Below, one piece after another: positions 26,316-35,515 of a stretch of 64,000 nucleotides of DNA. Location of the stretch: assembly GCA_029573235.1 (NCBI GenBank), contig JAKQGX010000042.1, forward strand, positions 51,946 to 115,945, written 5' to 3'. A program made the position numbers and the translations under genes. This stretch comes from Bacteroidota bacterium. Its GTDB lineage: Bacteria > Bacteroidota > Bacteroidia > Chitinophagales > Chitinophagaceae. The notes under the pieces were generated by a model. That model made no database searches and was not told where the DNA came from. It saw only the letters and a program-made list of their open reading frames with translations. Numbering within the stretch: position 1 is the stretch's first letter; each line of letters opens with the position of its first letter.

Positions 26316-27419
26316 ATGAAACCATTACGCATAATCATAGCAGGCGGAGGTACGGGAGGACACATCTTCCCGGCAGTAGCTATTGGTCATGCGTTGCGTG
26401 CCAAGAGACCCGACACAAAGTTGCTTTTCGTTGGGGCAAAGGGCAAAATGGAAATGACCAAAGTACCCTTAGAAGGATTTGATATTGTAGGCTTGGATAT
26501 TGCCGGGTTCAATAGAAGCAACTTGTGGAAGAATATATTCCTTCCCATCAAGATGTTGAAGAGTTACTTGGCTGCTCGTAAAATTCTCCGCGACTTCTAT
26601 CCGGATGTAGTAGTGGGTGTGGGGGGGTATGCCAGTTTCCCCATGCTGCAGGCAGCACAACAAAAAGGTATTCCCACCTTGATTCAAGAACAAAACTCCT
26701 TTGCCGGAAAGACCAATAAAATATTAGGAAGAAAAGCCAAAGCTATCTGTGTGGCGTATGATAATATGGAACGGTTTTTCCCGAAAGAAAATATTCTTAC
26801 CACCGGTAACCCGGTACGCAAGAGCATTTCGCAAAGTGCCGTTACACGACAACAAGCGGTAGCATGGCTGGGCTTGCATCCTTCGAAGAAGACCCTATTA
26901 GTCATCGGTGGCAGCCTAGGTGCGAAAGCGGTGAATGAGGCTATTGGTAAACATTTACAAGAAATAATGAGTTGGGGTGTGCAGCTATTATGGCAAACCG
27001 GTACGCCGTATTATCAAGAAGCATTACAACTTGCAACACCCTATCAAGACAAAGTGAAAGTGATGGAATTTATACGTGAGATGGACTATGCCTATACTGT
27101 TTCGGATATAGTAGTTTCTCGTGCCGGTGCTCTTTCGATTGCTGAATTGTGTATAGTGGCAAAGCCGGTAGTTTTTGTTCCTTTTCCTTTTGCAGCAGAA
27201 GATCATCAAACAAGTAATGCACAAGCATTGGTAGATAAAGGTGCTGCCCTGATGGTAAGAAACGATAGGGTGATGGAGCAATTAGTACCAACACTGAAAG
27301 CCTTGTTGGAGAACGAAGCACAACAAACAACCATGCAACAACAATTACAAAAACTGGCTGTAACGAATGCCGATAGCATCATTGCAGATAAAATAATAGA
27401 CATCGCACAACATTCATAA
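26316..27419 (+). CDS. murG: Lipid II synthase MurG
   Basis: 367 residues, GT28 family with GT-B fold. The glycine-rich loop GGGTGGHIFPAVAIGHAL, the second loop VVGVGGYASFP, and the C-terminal donor site SRAGALSIAELCIVAKP plus PFAAEDHQTSNAQ are all present. It transfers GlcNAc from UDP-GlcNAc to lipid I on the cytoplasmic face of the membrane. Its TAA is immediately followed by the murC ATG (no gap). Confidence 0.96.
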   Translation: MKPLRIIIAGGGTGGHIFPAVAIGHALRAKRPDTKLLFVGAKGKMEMTKVPLEGFDIVGLDIAGFNRSNLWKNIFLPIKMLKSYLAARKILRDFYPDVVVGVGGYASFPMLQAAQQKGIPTLIQEQNSFAGKTNKILGRKAKAICVAYDNMERFFPKENILTTGNPVRKSISQSAVTRQQAVAWLGLHPSKKTLLVIGGSLGAKAVNEAIGKHLQEIMSWGVQLLWQTGTPYYQEALQLATPYQDKVKVMEFIREMDYAYTVSDIVVSRAGALSIAELCIVAKPVVFVPFPFAAEDHQTSNAQALVDKGAALMVRNDRVMEQLVPTLKALLENEAQQTTMQQQLQKLAVTNADSIIADKIIDIAQHS

Positions 27420-28781
27420 ATGACGACGCTGCAACACATACGAAACGTTTACTTCATTGGAATTGGAGGGATAGGCATGAGTGCCCTTGCCCGCTATTTC
27501 AAAGAACAAGGGACCGTCGTAAGCGGATATGATAAAACCGAAACAGAATTGACCCAACAATTACAAAAGGAGGGTATCGCTATTCACTTCGAAGACAATA
27601 TTAATTTGCTGGATAAGCAAGCTATGCTTGTTGTGTACACACCGGCCATACCGAGTCATCATACCGAGTTGAATTGGTACAGGGATAATGGCTATCTGGT
27701 TGTGAAGCGTAGCGATGTGTTGCAAATGATTACTGAAACCCTTTTCAGTATTACGGTTGCCGGTACACATGGGAAGACTACCATCTCAACCATGATTGCC
27801 TTTTTGCTACGCGAAACGCAGTATGGGTGCAATGCTTTTTTGGGTGGTATCTCTGTAAATTATAAAAGCAACTATTGGGGTGATAAGGGAAATACAGCCG
27901 TAGTAGAAGCAGATGAATATGATAGAAGTTTCTTGAAGCTGCAACCGGATATTGCTGTGCTCACCTCCATGGATCCCGACCATCTGGACATATATGGCAC
28001 CGTAGCAGAAATGGAGCGTGCCTTTATACAATACACTCAAAATATAAAACAGGGTGGTACACTACTCGTAAAACATGGCTTGCACCAACGACACGGATTA
28101 GCCGCCAGTCGTGTGCTTACCTACAGTCTTCAAAACGACTCTGCTGATGCTTATGCCGCTCATATTACTCAGCACAAGGGAAGCTATTTGTTTGACTACT
28201 TCAGTGCATCAACGGTCATTCAGCAAATAGAACTGAACGTGGGTGGGATGCACAATATTGAAAACATGGTGGTAGCCATTACCGTAGCATTGCAATTGGG
28301 AATTACACCGGAGGACATTAAGAGAGCCATCCCTTTATTTAAAGGAGTAAAAAGAAGATTTGAGTACATCGTGAGAAAGGAAGATTGTGTTTACATTGAT
28401 GACTATGCCCATCATCCGGAGGAGTTGGCAGCCTTAATAAGCAGTGCGAAGCGCCTCTTCCCTGACAGGAAATGTGTGGTGGCCTTCCAACCCCATTTGT
28501 TCACCCGCACCCGCGACCTTGCTGAAGGGTTTGCACATAGTTTGGATGCTGCCGATGAGGTGTTGTTGTTGGATATCTACCCCGCACGGGAGCTGCCAAT
28601 AGAAGGCGTTACATCCAAAATGATAACCGATAAAATGAATAATCCGGTGCATGCGATTCTTTCGAAACAAGCTTTGTTGGAGTATGTAAAAGTCGCACCG
28701 TTACAGCTTTTCATTACTGCAGGAGCCGGTGATATTGATAAGTTAGTGAACCCCATTAAAACAATATTAGACTCGAAATAA
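27420..28781 (+). CDS. murC: UDP-MurNAc:L-alanine ligase MurC
   Basis: 453 residues. N-terminal GIGGIGMSALARYF, ATP loop VAGTHGKTTISTMIAF, EADEYDRSF, SMDPDHLDIY and the late block YDDYAHHPEEL-like sequence (YIDDYAHHPEELAAL) identify MurC. It makes the first amino-acid addition to UDP-MurNAc, so it acts before MurD although it lies downstream in the cluster. The last base of its TAA is the first base of the ftsQ ATG. No ddl gene lies between murC and ftsQ. Confidence 0.96.
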   Translation: MTTLQHIRNVYFIGIGGIGMSALARYFKEQGTVVSGYDKTETELTQQLQKEGIAIHFEDNINLLDKQAMLVVYTPAIPSHHTELNWYRDNGYLVVKRSDVLQMITETLFSITVAGTHGKTTISTMIAFLLRETQYGCNAFLGGISVNYKSNYWGDKGNTAVVEADEYDRSFLKLQPDIAVLTSMDPDHLDIYGTVAEMERAFIQYTQNIKQGGTLLVKHGLHQRHGLAASRVLTYSLQNDSADAYAAHITQHKGSYLFDYFSASTVIQQIELNVGGMHNIENMVVAITVALQLGITPEDIKRAIPLFKGVKRRFEYIVRKEDCVYIDDYAHHPEELAALISSAKRLFPDRKCVVAFQPHLFTRTRDLAEGFAHSLDAADEVLLLDIYPARELPIEGVTSKMITDKMNNPVHAILSKQALLEYVKVAPLQLFITAGAGDIDKLVNPIKTILDSK

Positions 28782-29887
28782 TGAGCCAGAAACGCAAAAT
28801 ATCCATTCGTAAAATACTACAAGCCATCACCACGATGCTGCTTGCGAGTGGCTGTGTTGTGTTGGTGCTTAGCGCTTCGAAGGTGCAAGACGAAGAGCGA
28901 CTGAAGGATATTTTTTTGAAGGTGGAAAATGAAAACAAGTATCAGTTTATAGATAAAGAAAACCTGCTTAAATCTATTATTAGAAAGCATCATTTGGTAT
29001 CCGGAAAGACAGCGCTCAAAGCCATCCACCTAAAGGCCATTGAGCAGCAAGTGTATGAAGACCCATGGGCGGCATCAGTACAAGTGTATATAGATAACCA
29101 ACGAATGTTGCACATCAATGTCAAGCAATATTTGCCGGCTGCCCGTGTCTTCTTTGAAAATGGAGAGAGCTATTACATAACCAACTCGTTGAAACTATTG
29201 CCTACCATAGAACAGTTTACGTACTATACACATATCGTAACGAATGTTCCTTGGTTTAATAATGACAGCATGAACCTTGTTACGAGAGCGCAAGTATTGG
29301 CTATGATACGCACCATTGAAAGAGATAGTTTTTGGAGTGCACAAGTAGAACAGATTAGCATGACGCCCGATTTAGAGTTTGAGTTATACCCCGTTTTAGG
29401 TACGCATAAGATATTGTTTGGCGATACCTCTATGGCTACCCGAAAGCTAGAAAATTTGTTTGCTTTTTATAAGCGTGTCTTAAACAAAATTGGATGGGAC
29501 AAATACGAATTGTTAGATGTACGTTATAAAGACCAGATTATCGCTTCGCCGGAGTTGGCTTGGAAGAAACCAGCCAAAGGATTTAACAGCAACATGGATT
29601 GGGTAAAAACCATATTAGGTGATGCAGCTGAAACCTCAAAAGAAACTACAGGTGCAACGACTACAACGCTTGCAACAACAAGTACAAAACCGGCTGCGAC
29701 ACCAACTATAAAAAAGGATACAGTGCAACGTAGTGTCCCTACTCCATCTAGGCAACCACCAAAAAGTAACACTACGGCTACCCAAGCCACGCCGTCAAAA
29801 CCCCAATCAAAAACAATAGAAAAAAAGACTCCAAACAATACTCCTCCACCGAATAACAACAACAAACCAAAATACATCCTTAACTAA
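28781..29887 (+). CDS. ftsQ: Cell division protein FtsQ with long Thr/Pro/Lys tail
   Basis: 368 residues: a basic cytoplasmic start, one membrane helix (about 10-30), then a POTRA-like periplasmic region with IHLKAIEQQVYEDPWAASVQVY and a beta domain. From about residue 285 the protein turns into a low-complexity tail rich in Thr, Pro, Lys, Gln and Asn that makes up roughly the last fifth. Position between murC and ftsA and the topology identify it as FtsQ/DivIB, the divisome hub. The tail is not part of the conserved fold. Confidence 0.88.
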   Translation: MSQKRKISIRKILQAITTMLLASGCVVLVLSASKVQDEERLKDIFLKVENENKYQFIDKENLLKSIIRKHHLVSGKTALKAIHLKAIEQQVYEDPWAASVQVYIDNQRMLHINVKQYLPAARVFFENGESYYITNSLKLLPTIEQFTYYTHIVTNVPWFNNDSMNLVTRAQVLAMIRTIERDSFWSAQVEQISMTPDLEFELYPVLGTHKILFGDTSMATRKLENLFAFYKRVLNKIGWDKYELLDVRYKDQIIASPELAWKKPAKGFNSNMDWVKTILGDAAETSKETTGATTTTLATTSTKPAATPTIKKDTVQRSVPTPSRQPPKSNTTATQATPSKPQSKTIEKKTPNNTPPPNNNNKPKYILN

Positions 29888-29905
29888 ACATAACACCTAC
29901 AACAT

Positions 29906-31297
29906 ATGTCCAGAAAAGAACAACCCATCATTGTCGGCCTCGATATCGGTACTACCAAAGTAGTAGCTATCGCCGGGCGAAAGAATGAATTTGGAAAGCT
30001 TGAAATCTTAGGCTTCGGTAAAGCCGAGTCTGCCGGCGTCAGTCATGGCGTGGTCATGAATATCGAGCAGTGCATCAAATCTATTCAGCAAGCTATTGAG
30101 AAATGTCGTCAATCCAATCCACAATTGGAGCTGAAAGAAATGTATGTGGGCATTGCCGGCCAGCATATTAAGAGCATTCAAACCCGTGGCGACCGCGTGC
30201 GTGTCAGTACGGATTCGGAGATCAGCAAAGAAGATATTGACATGCTCATCCGTGACCAGCACAAAACCTATATACCTGCCGGTGACCAAATAATTGATAT
30301 CATACCCAAAGATTTTTCGGTGGATAATACCAACAATGTACTAGACCCCATTGGTATGAGCGGTGTGAAAGTAGGTGCCAATTTTCATATTATTACCGGC
30401 GATAGACATGCCATACGAAACATCAAGAGATGCGTGGATAAATCTGGACTCATTACACGTGACATCCTCTTGCAACCCTTGGCATCAGCAGCAGCTGTGA
30501 TGAACGTAGAAGACCTCGAAGCCGGAGTAGCCATTGTGGATATTGGCGGTGGTACTACGGATATGGCAGTGTACTATGATGGCATTTTAAAGCATACGGC
30601 AGTAATACCATACGCCGGTGTTAACATTACCGAAGACATCCGCAACGGTTTAGGTGTGCTTCGTGCCCAAGCAGAACAAATGAAAGTGCAATATGGAAGT
30701 GCATTATCTGATATGGCAAACAACAATGCCTACATCACTATTCCCGGCTTGCGAGGATTGCAGCCGAAAGAAATTTCAGTAAAGAATCTATCGCATATCA
30801 TACAAGCACGCATGCACGAAATATTAGATCATGTAGTGTATCACCTTAAACAAGCTGGGCTTGAAAAAAAATTATATGGTGGTATCATCTTGACCGGTGG
30901 TGGCGCTCAATTAAACAACCTTGTACAATTGACCGAATATGTAACCGGTTTAGGAGCACGCATTGGGTATCCTAACGAGCACTTAGCGGGCAAACATGCA
31001 GAAGCACTGATGAACCCCATGTATGCTACTTGTATCGGCTTGATATTACGCGGCTATCACGATTATGAAAGCAGTCGTTTACGCTTTGTAGGTGAAAGCA
31101 TTAATTCACTACAAGACGAAGCAACGGAGCAAACAACCTCTTTGCCGGAAGGTCAAGTGGAAGAAGGTCTTGAGCAAGGTGAGATAGAAGTTGTTGATGT
31201 AAAGCCTCGCACTCGCCTGATGGGGCAATTATTTGGGCGATTTAAAGATAAGTTCGTTCGAATATTTGAAGCAGACGATACCGAAATTGATAGTTAA
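29906..31297 (+). CDS. ftsA: Cell division protein FtsA
   Basis: 463 residues, actin-like ATPase. Phosphate loops VGLDIGTTKVVAIAG (about 10-24) and IVDIGGGTTDMAVY (about 210-225), and adenosine motif IILTGGGAQLNNL. FtsA tethers FtsZ filaments to the membrane; the usual C-terminal amphipathic helix is represented here by the basic segment LMGQLFGRFKDKFVRIFE. An acidic linker (about 400-435) comes before it. It lies between ftsQ and ftsZ, with a 107-bp gap before ftsZ. Confidence 0.95.
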   Translation: MSRKEQPIIVGLDIGTTKVVAIAGRKNEFGKLEILGFGKAESAGVSHGVVMNIEQCIKSIQQAIEKCRQSNPQLELKEMYVGIAGQHIKSIQTRGDRVRVSTDSEISKEDIDMLIRDQHKTYIPAGDQIIDIIPKDFSVDNTNNVLDPIGMSGVKVGANFHIITGDRHAIRNIKRCVDKSGLITRDILLQPLASAAAVMNVEDLEAGVAIVDIGGGTTDMAVYYDGILKHTAVIPYAGVNITEDIRNGLGVLRAQAEQMKVQYGSALSDMANNNAYITIPGLRGLQPKEISVKNLSHIIQARMHEILDHVVYHLKQAGLEKKLYGGIILTGGGAQLNNLVQLTEYVTGLGARIGYPNEHLAGKHAEALMNPMYATCIGLILRGYHDYESSRLRFVGESINSLQDEATEQTTSLPEGQVEEGLEQGEIEVVDVKPRTRLMGQLFGRFKDKFVRIFEADDTEIDS

Positions 31298-31404
31298 TGA
31301 GACATAAGTTGAAGAACAAAGAACATCTACATCGTTTAATATAAAATTGTAAAACCAAAATTCACATACTAACCATTATTTACTAACCCACAAAACAAAC
31401 CAAT

Positions 31405-33015
31405 ATGATACATTTTGAAATTCCCAAAAATCAATCCTCTATCATCAAAGTGATAGGCGTTGGCGGAGGCGGTGGCAATGCCGTAAACTACATGTACAAC
31501 CTAGGTATCGAAGGCGTAGATTTTGTTGTCTGCAACACCGATCAACAAGCACTTACCCTCAGCCCTGTACCCAACAAGATTCAACTCGGGCCACACCTTA
31601 CGCAAGGTTTAGGTGCCGGTGCTAATCCTGAAATTGGTAAACAAGCCAGCGAAGAAAGCATTGAAGATTTATCCAAAATATTAAAGGTGAATACGCGCAT
31701 GGCCTTCATCACAGCCGGTATGGGCGGTGGCACCGGTACCGGTGGTGCTCCTGTATTAGCCAAAGCTTGTAGAGATTTAGACATCCTTACAGTGGGTATA
31801 GTTACGTTGCCTTTTACACATGAAGGTCGCAAGCGTATGAAGCAAGCACAAGAAGGTATTGACCGCCTTCGTGAACATGTGGATACGATTTTGATTATTT
31901 CAAACGATAAACTACGTCAACAATTTGGCAACCTGCCTTTCACACAAGCATTTGCCAAAGCCGATGATATCCTTGCTACAGCTGCAAAATGCATCACCGA
32001 CGTTATTACCACTACCGGACAAATAAACGTGGACTTTGCGGATGTTTGTACCGTAATGAAAAATGGAGGTGTAGCCATCTTGGGTAGTGCCTCTGTAGCC
32101 GGCGACAACCGTGCGTTACATGCCGTTGAGCAAGCCATCAACTCACCGTTGTTAAACGACAATGATATCCGTGGAGCTAAATGGATTTTGATGAACATCA
32201 ACTCGGCTCCGGGTGAGTTTGAACATACTATGGACGAAACCGACGAAATACAAGCGTACGTTCAGCAATTGGCAGGTGAAGATTGTGAGGTAATATTAGG
32301 TATGGGGCATGATCCATCATTGGGAGATAAGATTAGTGTTACAGTAATTGCTACGGGTTTTAAACATAGAGAGATTACTGCAGAAGCACCGGCTAAAAAA
32401 CCAGAAATAAATAAAGTGTTTGTGAGCTTACAAGACAATTCAGCACCTCAAGCTGCATTAGCTAACGAAACAAACCAACCCCAACAAGAAGAGCCGGCAA
32501 TAAAAAATGAACTCATGCCTTTCGTCGTGGACTTCAATCCTCAGCCGGCTTTTCCTGTAACTAGCCAAGAAACAACGGTTGAAAATGATACAACTTCAGA
32601 ACTGGTTTCAGATTCGTTCTCCGCTTCACAAGAGTTTAAAGACAAGCTCAACAACATTCAGTTGGTTATTAAGTCGGATAGTGAAATGAAGCAAGAAGAA
32701 ATAAAGATAGGGGAGCATTTTCTTTCACAAGAAGAGATAGAAGAAAAGAAATCGTTTGAAGCACAGAAGTTGGCATTGGAAGAAAGAGCTGAAAGACTAC
32801 GTCGTCTTAGCTTTGATATTAAAGCAACAGAAGGCAGTGATGAAATGGAAAAAGTACCCGCCTATATCAGGCAAAACATTCAGATTGACAATGGCGTTTC
32901 TTCTACCGAAAACTATTATAGTGGCTATACGGTGGGCACTAACCATAATAATAGTGACCAACAGGCTTCTATACAAAGCATCAACACTTTCTTGGATGGC
33001 ATTAAGCCCGATTAA
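31405..33015 (+). CDS. ftsZ: Cell division GTPase FtsZ
   Basis: 536 residues. GTPase core about 1-320 with IGVGGGGGNAVNYM, the tubulin signature GMGGGTGTGGAPVLA and NFADVCTVMKNGG-like T7 region (VDFADVCTVM). The long C-terminal linker (about 330-475) is acidic and variable. It ends with two separate conserved-looking pieces, VPAYIRQNIQ and, at the very end, INTFLDGIKPD. FtsZ forms the Z-ring; C-terminal motifs usually bind FtsA and others. Last gene of the dcw cluster, with a hairpin 28 bp after the stop. The 107-bp gap after ftsA may hold its own promoter. Confidence 0.97.
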   Translation: MIHFEIPKNQSSIIKVIGVGGGGGNAVNYMYNLGIEGVDFVVCNTDQQALTLSPVPNKIQLGPHLTQGLGAGANPEIGKQASEESIEDLSKILKVNTRMAFITAGMGGGTGTGGAPVLAKACRDLDILTVGIVTLPFTHEGRKRMKQAQEGIDRLREHVDTILIISNDKLRQQFGNLPFTQAFAKADDILATAAKCITDVITTTGQINVDFADVCTVMKNGGVAILGSASVAGDNRALHAVEQAINSPLLNDNDIRGAKWILMNINSAPGEFEHTMDETDEIQAYVQQLAGEDCEVILGMGHDPSLGDKISVTVIATGFKHREITAEAPAKKPEINKVFVSLQDNSAPQAALANETNQPQQEEPAIKNELMPFVVDFNPQPAFPVTSQETTVENDTTSELVSDSFSASQEFKDKLNNIQLVIKSDSEMKQEEIKIGEHFLSQEEIEEKKSFEAQKLALEERAERLRRLSFDIKATEGSDEMEKVPAYIRQNIQIDNGVSSTENYYSGYTVGTNHNNSDQQASIQSINTFLDGIKPD

Positions 33016-33042
33016 TCGATAGGACACAACCATCATATCTTT

Positions 33043-33070
33043 CAACAGCAACTCCATAGGGTTGCTGTTG
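33043..33070 (+). terminator. Hairpin after ftsZ
   Basis: Perfect 10-bp stem CAACAGCAAC / GTTGCTGTTG with an 8-nt loop. No clean T run follows, so it may be a weak terminator or mRNA-stabilising hairpin. A 12-bp palindrome GGTGTGCACACC lies just after it (33076-33087). Confidence 0.5.
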
Positions 33071-33114
33071 TTGTTGGTGTGCACACCTTGTTTATCGTTG
33101 AAAAAATATAACCT

Positions 33115-33858
33115 TTAACGAGGACGAGATTTGCTTGCTGTACTATCATTGTCGGCTTGTAGCCAAGCTTTATATTGTTCGCGCACCCATACTTTCAACT
33201 CTAAATCAGAAGCAGCACGTGCAAAATCAAAAGGCATCGGATGGCTGTTCATAAAATGCGCTATGCTATCGCCGGTAAGATGAGTTTGCGACTGCACCAA
33301 AGAAGGGGTGTAGCGAGAGTCGATAAATTTTTCTTGCTCCCAATGGTGAAAATCTTTTTGAAACTGAAAGGTACGTTTGCTTCTGCCAGATAGTTTTTCT
33401 GCAACGAAGGAAACCGGCGACATCAGCCCACCTCCTTTGCGCCTTGCCAGCGCTCGTTGGTAAGTGCTGCGTCGCTCCATCGAATCCCTTTGATAGGCTG
33501 TGAACCGATTTCGCAACGTGAATTCTTCCAAATCATAACTCAATTGAAAGAGGCTGATAAACATTTCTGCCACTCCCATACTCGCCGGAACAATATAGGA
33601 TTGCTCTTGGTAACCTACCAATGAAAAAAGTACAGGGTCTCCCTTTTCGGCACTCAGGCTATAGTTCCCTTTTGTATCTGTATAGACACTTTGTTGGGTA
33701 CGCTCATTCGTAATTTTTACGGCTGTGAGCAACACATCGGTAGCGCCGTCTTTTACACTACCGCGCAAGATTTGTGCTTTTATGGGCAAGCACCCTACCA
33801 CCATAAGCAAGCCTGCAAGAATGTATTTCACCCGCAGCAAAAATAAGTACGCATCCAT
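33115..33858 (-). CDS. Secreted protein with carboxypeptidase-regulatory-like domain
   Basis: About 247 residues from the ATG at 33858. A signal peptide (KYILAGLLMVVGCLPIKAQ) leads into a CarboxypepD_reg-like beta sandwich (ILRGSVKDGATDVLLTAVKI, then GNYSLSAEKGDPVLFSLVGY). The C-terminal ~130 residues are charged and unrecognised (RRSTYQRALARRKGGGLMSP). Similar domains sit at the N-terminus of TonB receptors, but no receptor barrel is present. An ATG at 33909 and a GTG at 33831 are alternative starts; 33858 keeps a plausible signal peptide length. It converges on ftsZ. Confidence 0.75.
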   Translation of the reverse strand: MDAYLFLLRVKYILAGLLMVVGCLPIKAQILRGSVKDGATDVLLTAVKITNERTQQSVYTDTKGNYSLSAEKGDPVLFSLVGYQEQSYIVPASMGVAEMFISLFQLSYDLEEFTLRNRFTAYQRDSMERRSTYQRALARRKGGGLMSPVSFVAEKLSGRSKRTFQFQKDFHHWEQEKFIDSRYTPSLVQSQTHLTGDSIAHFMNSHPMPFDFARAASDLELKVWVREQYKAWLQADNDSTASKSRPR

Positions 33859-33980
33859 AGCGAGCGTCTGTAAAGAATTCTTAAAAAAATGATGATTGAC
33901 AGATCCCATCAAGATTGCTTTCTTCCATCAATAACAGCGGTTGATAAAAATATATTTTTTCGATGCAAGCAAAGGTTTGC

Positions 33981-33988
33981 TACTTTTG
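33981..33988 (+). promoter_or_regulatory. -7 box of the phosphohexomutase gene
   Basis: TACTTTTG, full TAnnTTTG match, 31 bp before the ATG at 34019. It lies within the longer track ORF and so excludes the start at 33941. Confidence 0.65.
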
Positions 33989-34018
33989 CGCGTCCTAATA
34001 AAATCAATAATAATTACT

Positions 34019-35416
34019 ATGACACCGGATACAATTAAGTTTGGTACAGACGGATGGCGTGCCATCATTGCAAAAGATTTTACTGTATATAATGTAGCTC
34101 GTGTGAGTGCCGGATTGGCAGCTTGGCTCGGCAAAAACGCTACAGTGGTAGTGGGTCATGATTTTCGTTTTGGTGGAGAAATGTTTGTAGAAACCGTAAC
34201 GAAAGTTTTGTGTGCTAACGGCATTAAGGTAAAACTGGCAAAGGGAGCTATTAGCACTCCGATGATTTCTTATGGTGTGATGGCATTAAAGGCACAGCAG
34301 GGAGTGGTGATAACCGCCTCACATAACCCTCCATCTTATAATGGGTATAAACTAAAGGGCGCTCATGGTGGACCTTCAAGCCCTAAAGACATAGCTGCCG
34401 TAGAAGCCCTCATTCCTTTAGAATATTCGTACGAAGAACAACCCTTGTCGTATTGGCAAGAAAAAGGCATGTTGGAATATGTGAATTTAGAAGACCTTTA
34501 TGTTCAATACTTGCAAAGTAAATTTGATTTCACTGCTCTTAATAACTCCCCTTATAAAATTGCTTACGATGCCATGTATGGTGCCGGACAGCAAGTTGTT
34601 CGCCGTTTATTGCCACAAGCCGTATTGCTGCATTGCGAAAATAATCCTGGATTTATGGGGCAAGCGCCGGAGCCATTAGATAAAAATTTACAAGAACTGG
34701 CAAAAACCATTCGGAACACGCCTGAACTGAAAATTGGATTAGCCACAGATGGTGATGCCGATAGAATTGGGTTGTATGATGAAGATGGCAACTTTGTAGA
34801 TGCGCACCATATCTTATTGTTGTTGGTTCATTATTTACACCGATATAAAAACATGTCTGGAAAAGTAGCCATTGCTTTCTCTGTTACCGACCGTGTGAAG
34901 AAAATGTGTGAAACGTATCAGCTACCGGTTGAGGTTACGCCTATCGGGTTCAAATACATCAGTGAAATTATGGTACACGAAGATGTGCTAGTGGGTGGTG
35001 AAGAAAGTGGGGGCATTGCGGTGAAAGGACACATTCCGGAGCGTGATGGGATCTACGATGGACTGCTGCTTTATCAATTTATGACCGAAACAGGTAAGAC
35101 TTTAAAAGAACTTATCCGTGAGGTATATGATGTTGTGGGCACCTTTGTATATGAGCGCAACGACCTTACGCTGGACAACGAATTGAAAGAGCGTATTATC
35201 AAAACCGCACAGGATAATGGTTATGACAAATTCGGTAAATACACCTTCCATAAAAGAGAAACCATTGATGGTGTAAAATATCACTTGGATAATGGCGGAT
35301 GGGTGATGCTTAGGGCTTCCGGCACCGAGCCGTTGCTTCGCATTTATGCAGAAGGCAATAGTCGTGAAGAAACTTTGGATATTTTGGAAGAAGTGAAGAA
35401 GACCGTGCTCAATTAA
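34019..35416 (+). CDS. Phosphoglucomutase/phosphomannomutase-family enzyme
   Basis: 465 residues, alpha-D-phosphohexomutase fold of four domains. Seen: IKFGTDGWRAIIAKDF, phosphoserine loop VVITASHNPPSYNGYKLKG, metal loop LATDGDADRIGLYD, sugar loop GGEESGGIA and phosphate loop RASGTEPLLRIY. It interconverts hexose 1- and 6-phosphates, feeding sugar nucleotides for polysaccharide and cell wall. GlmM-type phosphoglucosamine activity cannot be excluded from sequence alone. The start was set at 34019 because the -7 box at 33981 precedes it and the extra track residues are not family-like. Confidence 0.9.
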   Translation: MTPDTIKFGTDGWRAIIAKDFTVYNVARVSAGLAAWLGKNATVVVGHDFRFGGEMFVETVTKVLCANGIKVKLAKGAISTPMISYGVMALKAQQGVVITASHNPPSYNGYKLKGAHGGPSSPKDIAAVEALIPLEYSYEEQPLSYWQEKGMLEYVNLEDLYVQYLQSKFDFTALNNSPYKIAYDAMYGAGQQVVRRLLPQAVLLHCENNPGFMGQAPEPLDKNLQELAKTIRNTPELKIGLATDGDADRIGLYDEDGNFVDAHHILLLLVHYLHRYKNMSGKVAIAFSVTDRVKKMCETYQLPVEVTPIGFKYISEIMVHEDVLVGGEESGGIAVKGHIPERDGIYDGLLLYQFMTETGKTLKELIREVYDVVGTFVYERNDLTLDNELKERIIKTAQDNGYDKFGKYTFHKRETIDGVKYHLDNGGWVMLRASGTEPLLRIYAEGNSREETLDILEEVKKTVLN

Positions 35417-35515
35417 ATCACATGCCCTTAATAAAATATTATTCTAGTTGTATTTTGAAAAACAAAAAATACATGGATTTTTGTAACATTAATAAGTAAA
35501 CTAACTACGTATTTC

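Noticed and set aside
29524-29877. 117-residue minus-strand ORF opposite ftsQ
   Set aside because: Val/Gly/Leu-rich shadow of the repetitive Thr/Pro/Lys tail; no independent support.
33076-33087. 12-bp palindrome GGTGTGCACACC after ftsZ
   Set aside because: Could be an operator, but a single short palindrome between convergent genes has no further support.
33941-34018. Track start of the phosphohexomutase
   Set aside because: A -7 promoter box at 33981 lies inside this extension and the added residues are not family-like.
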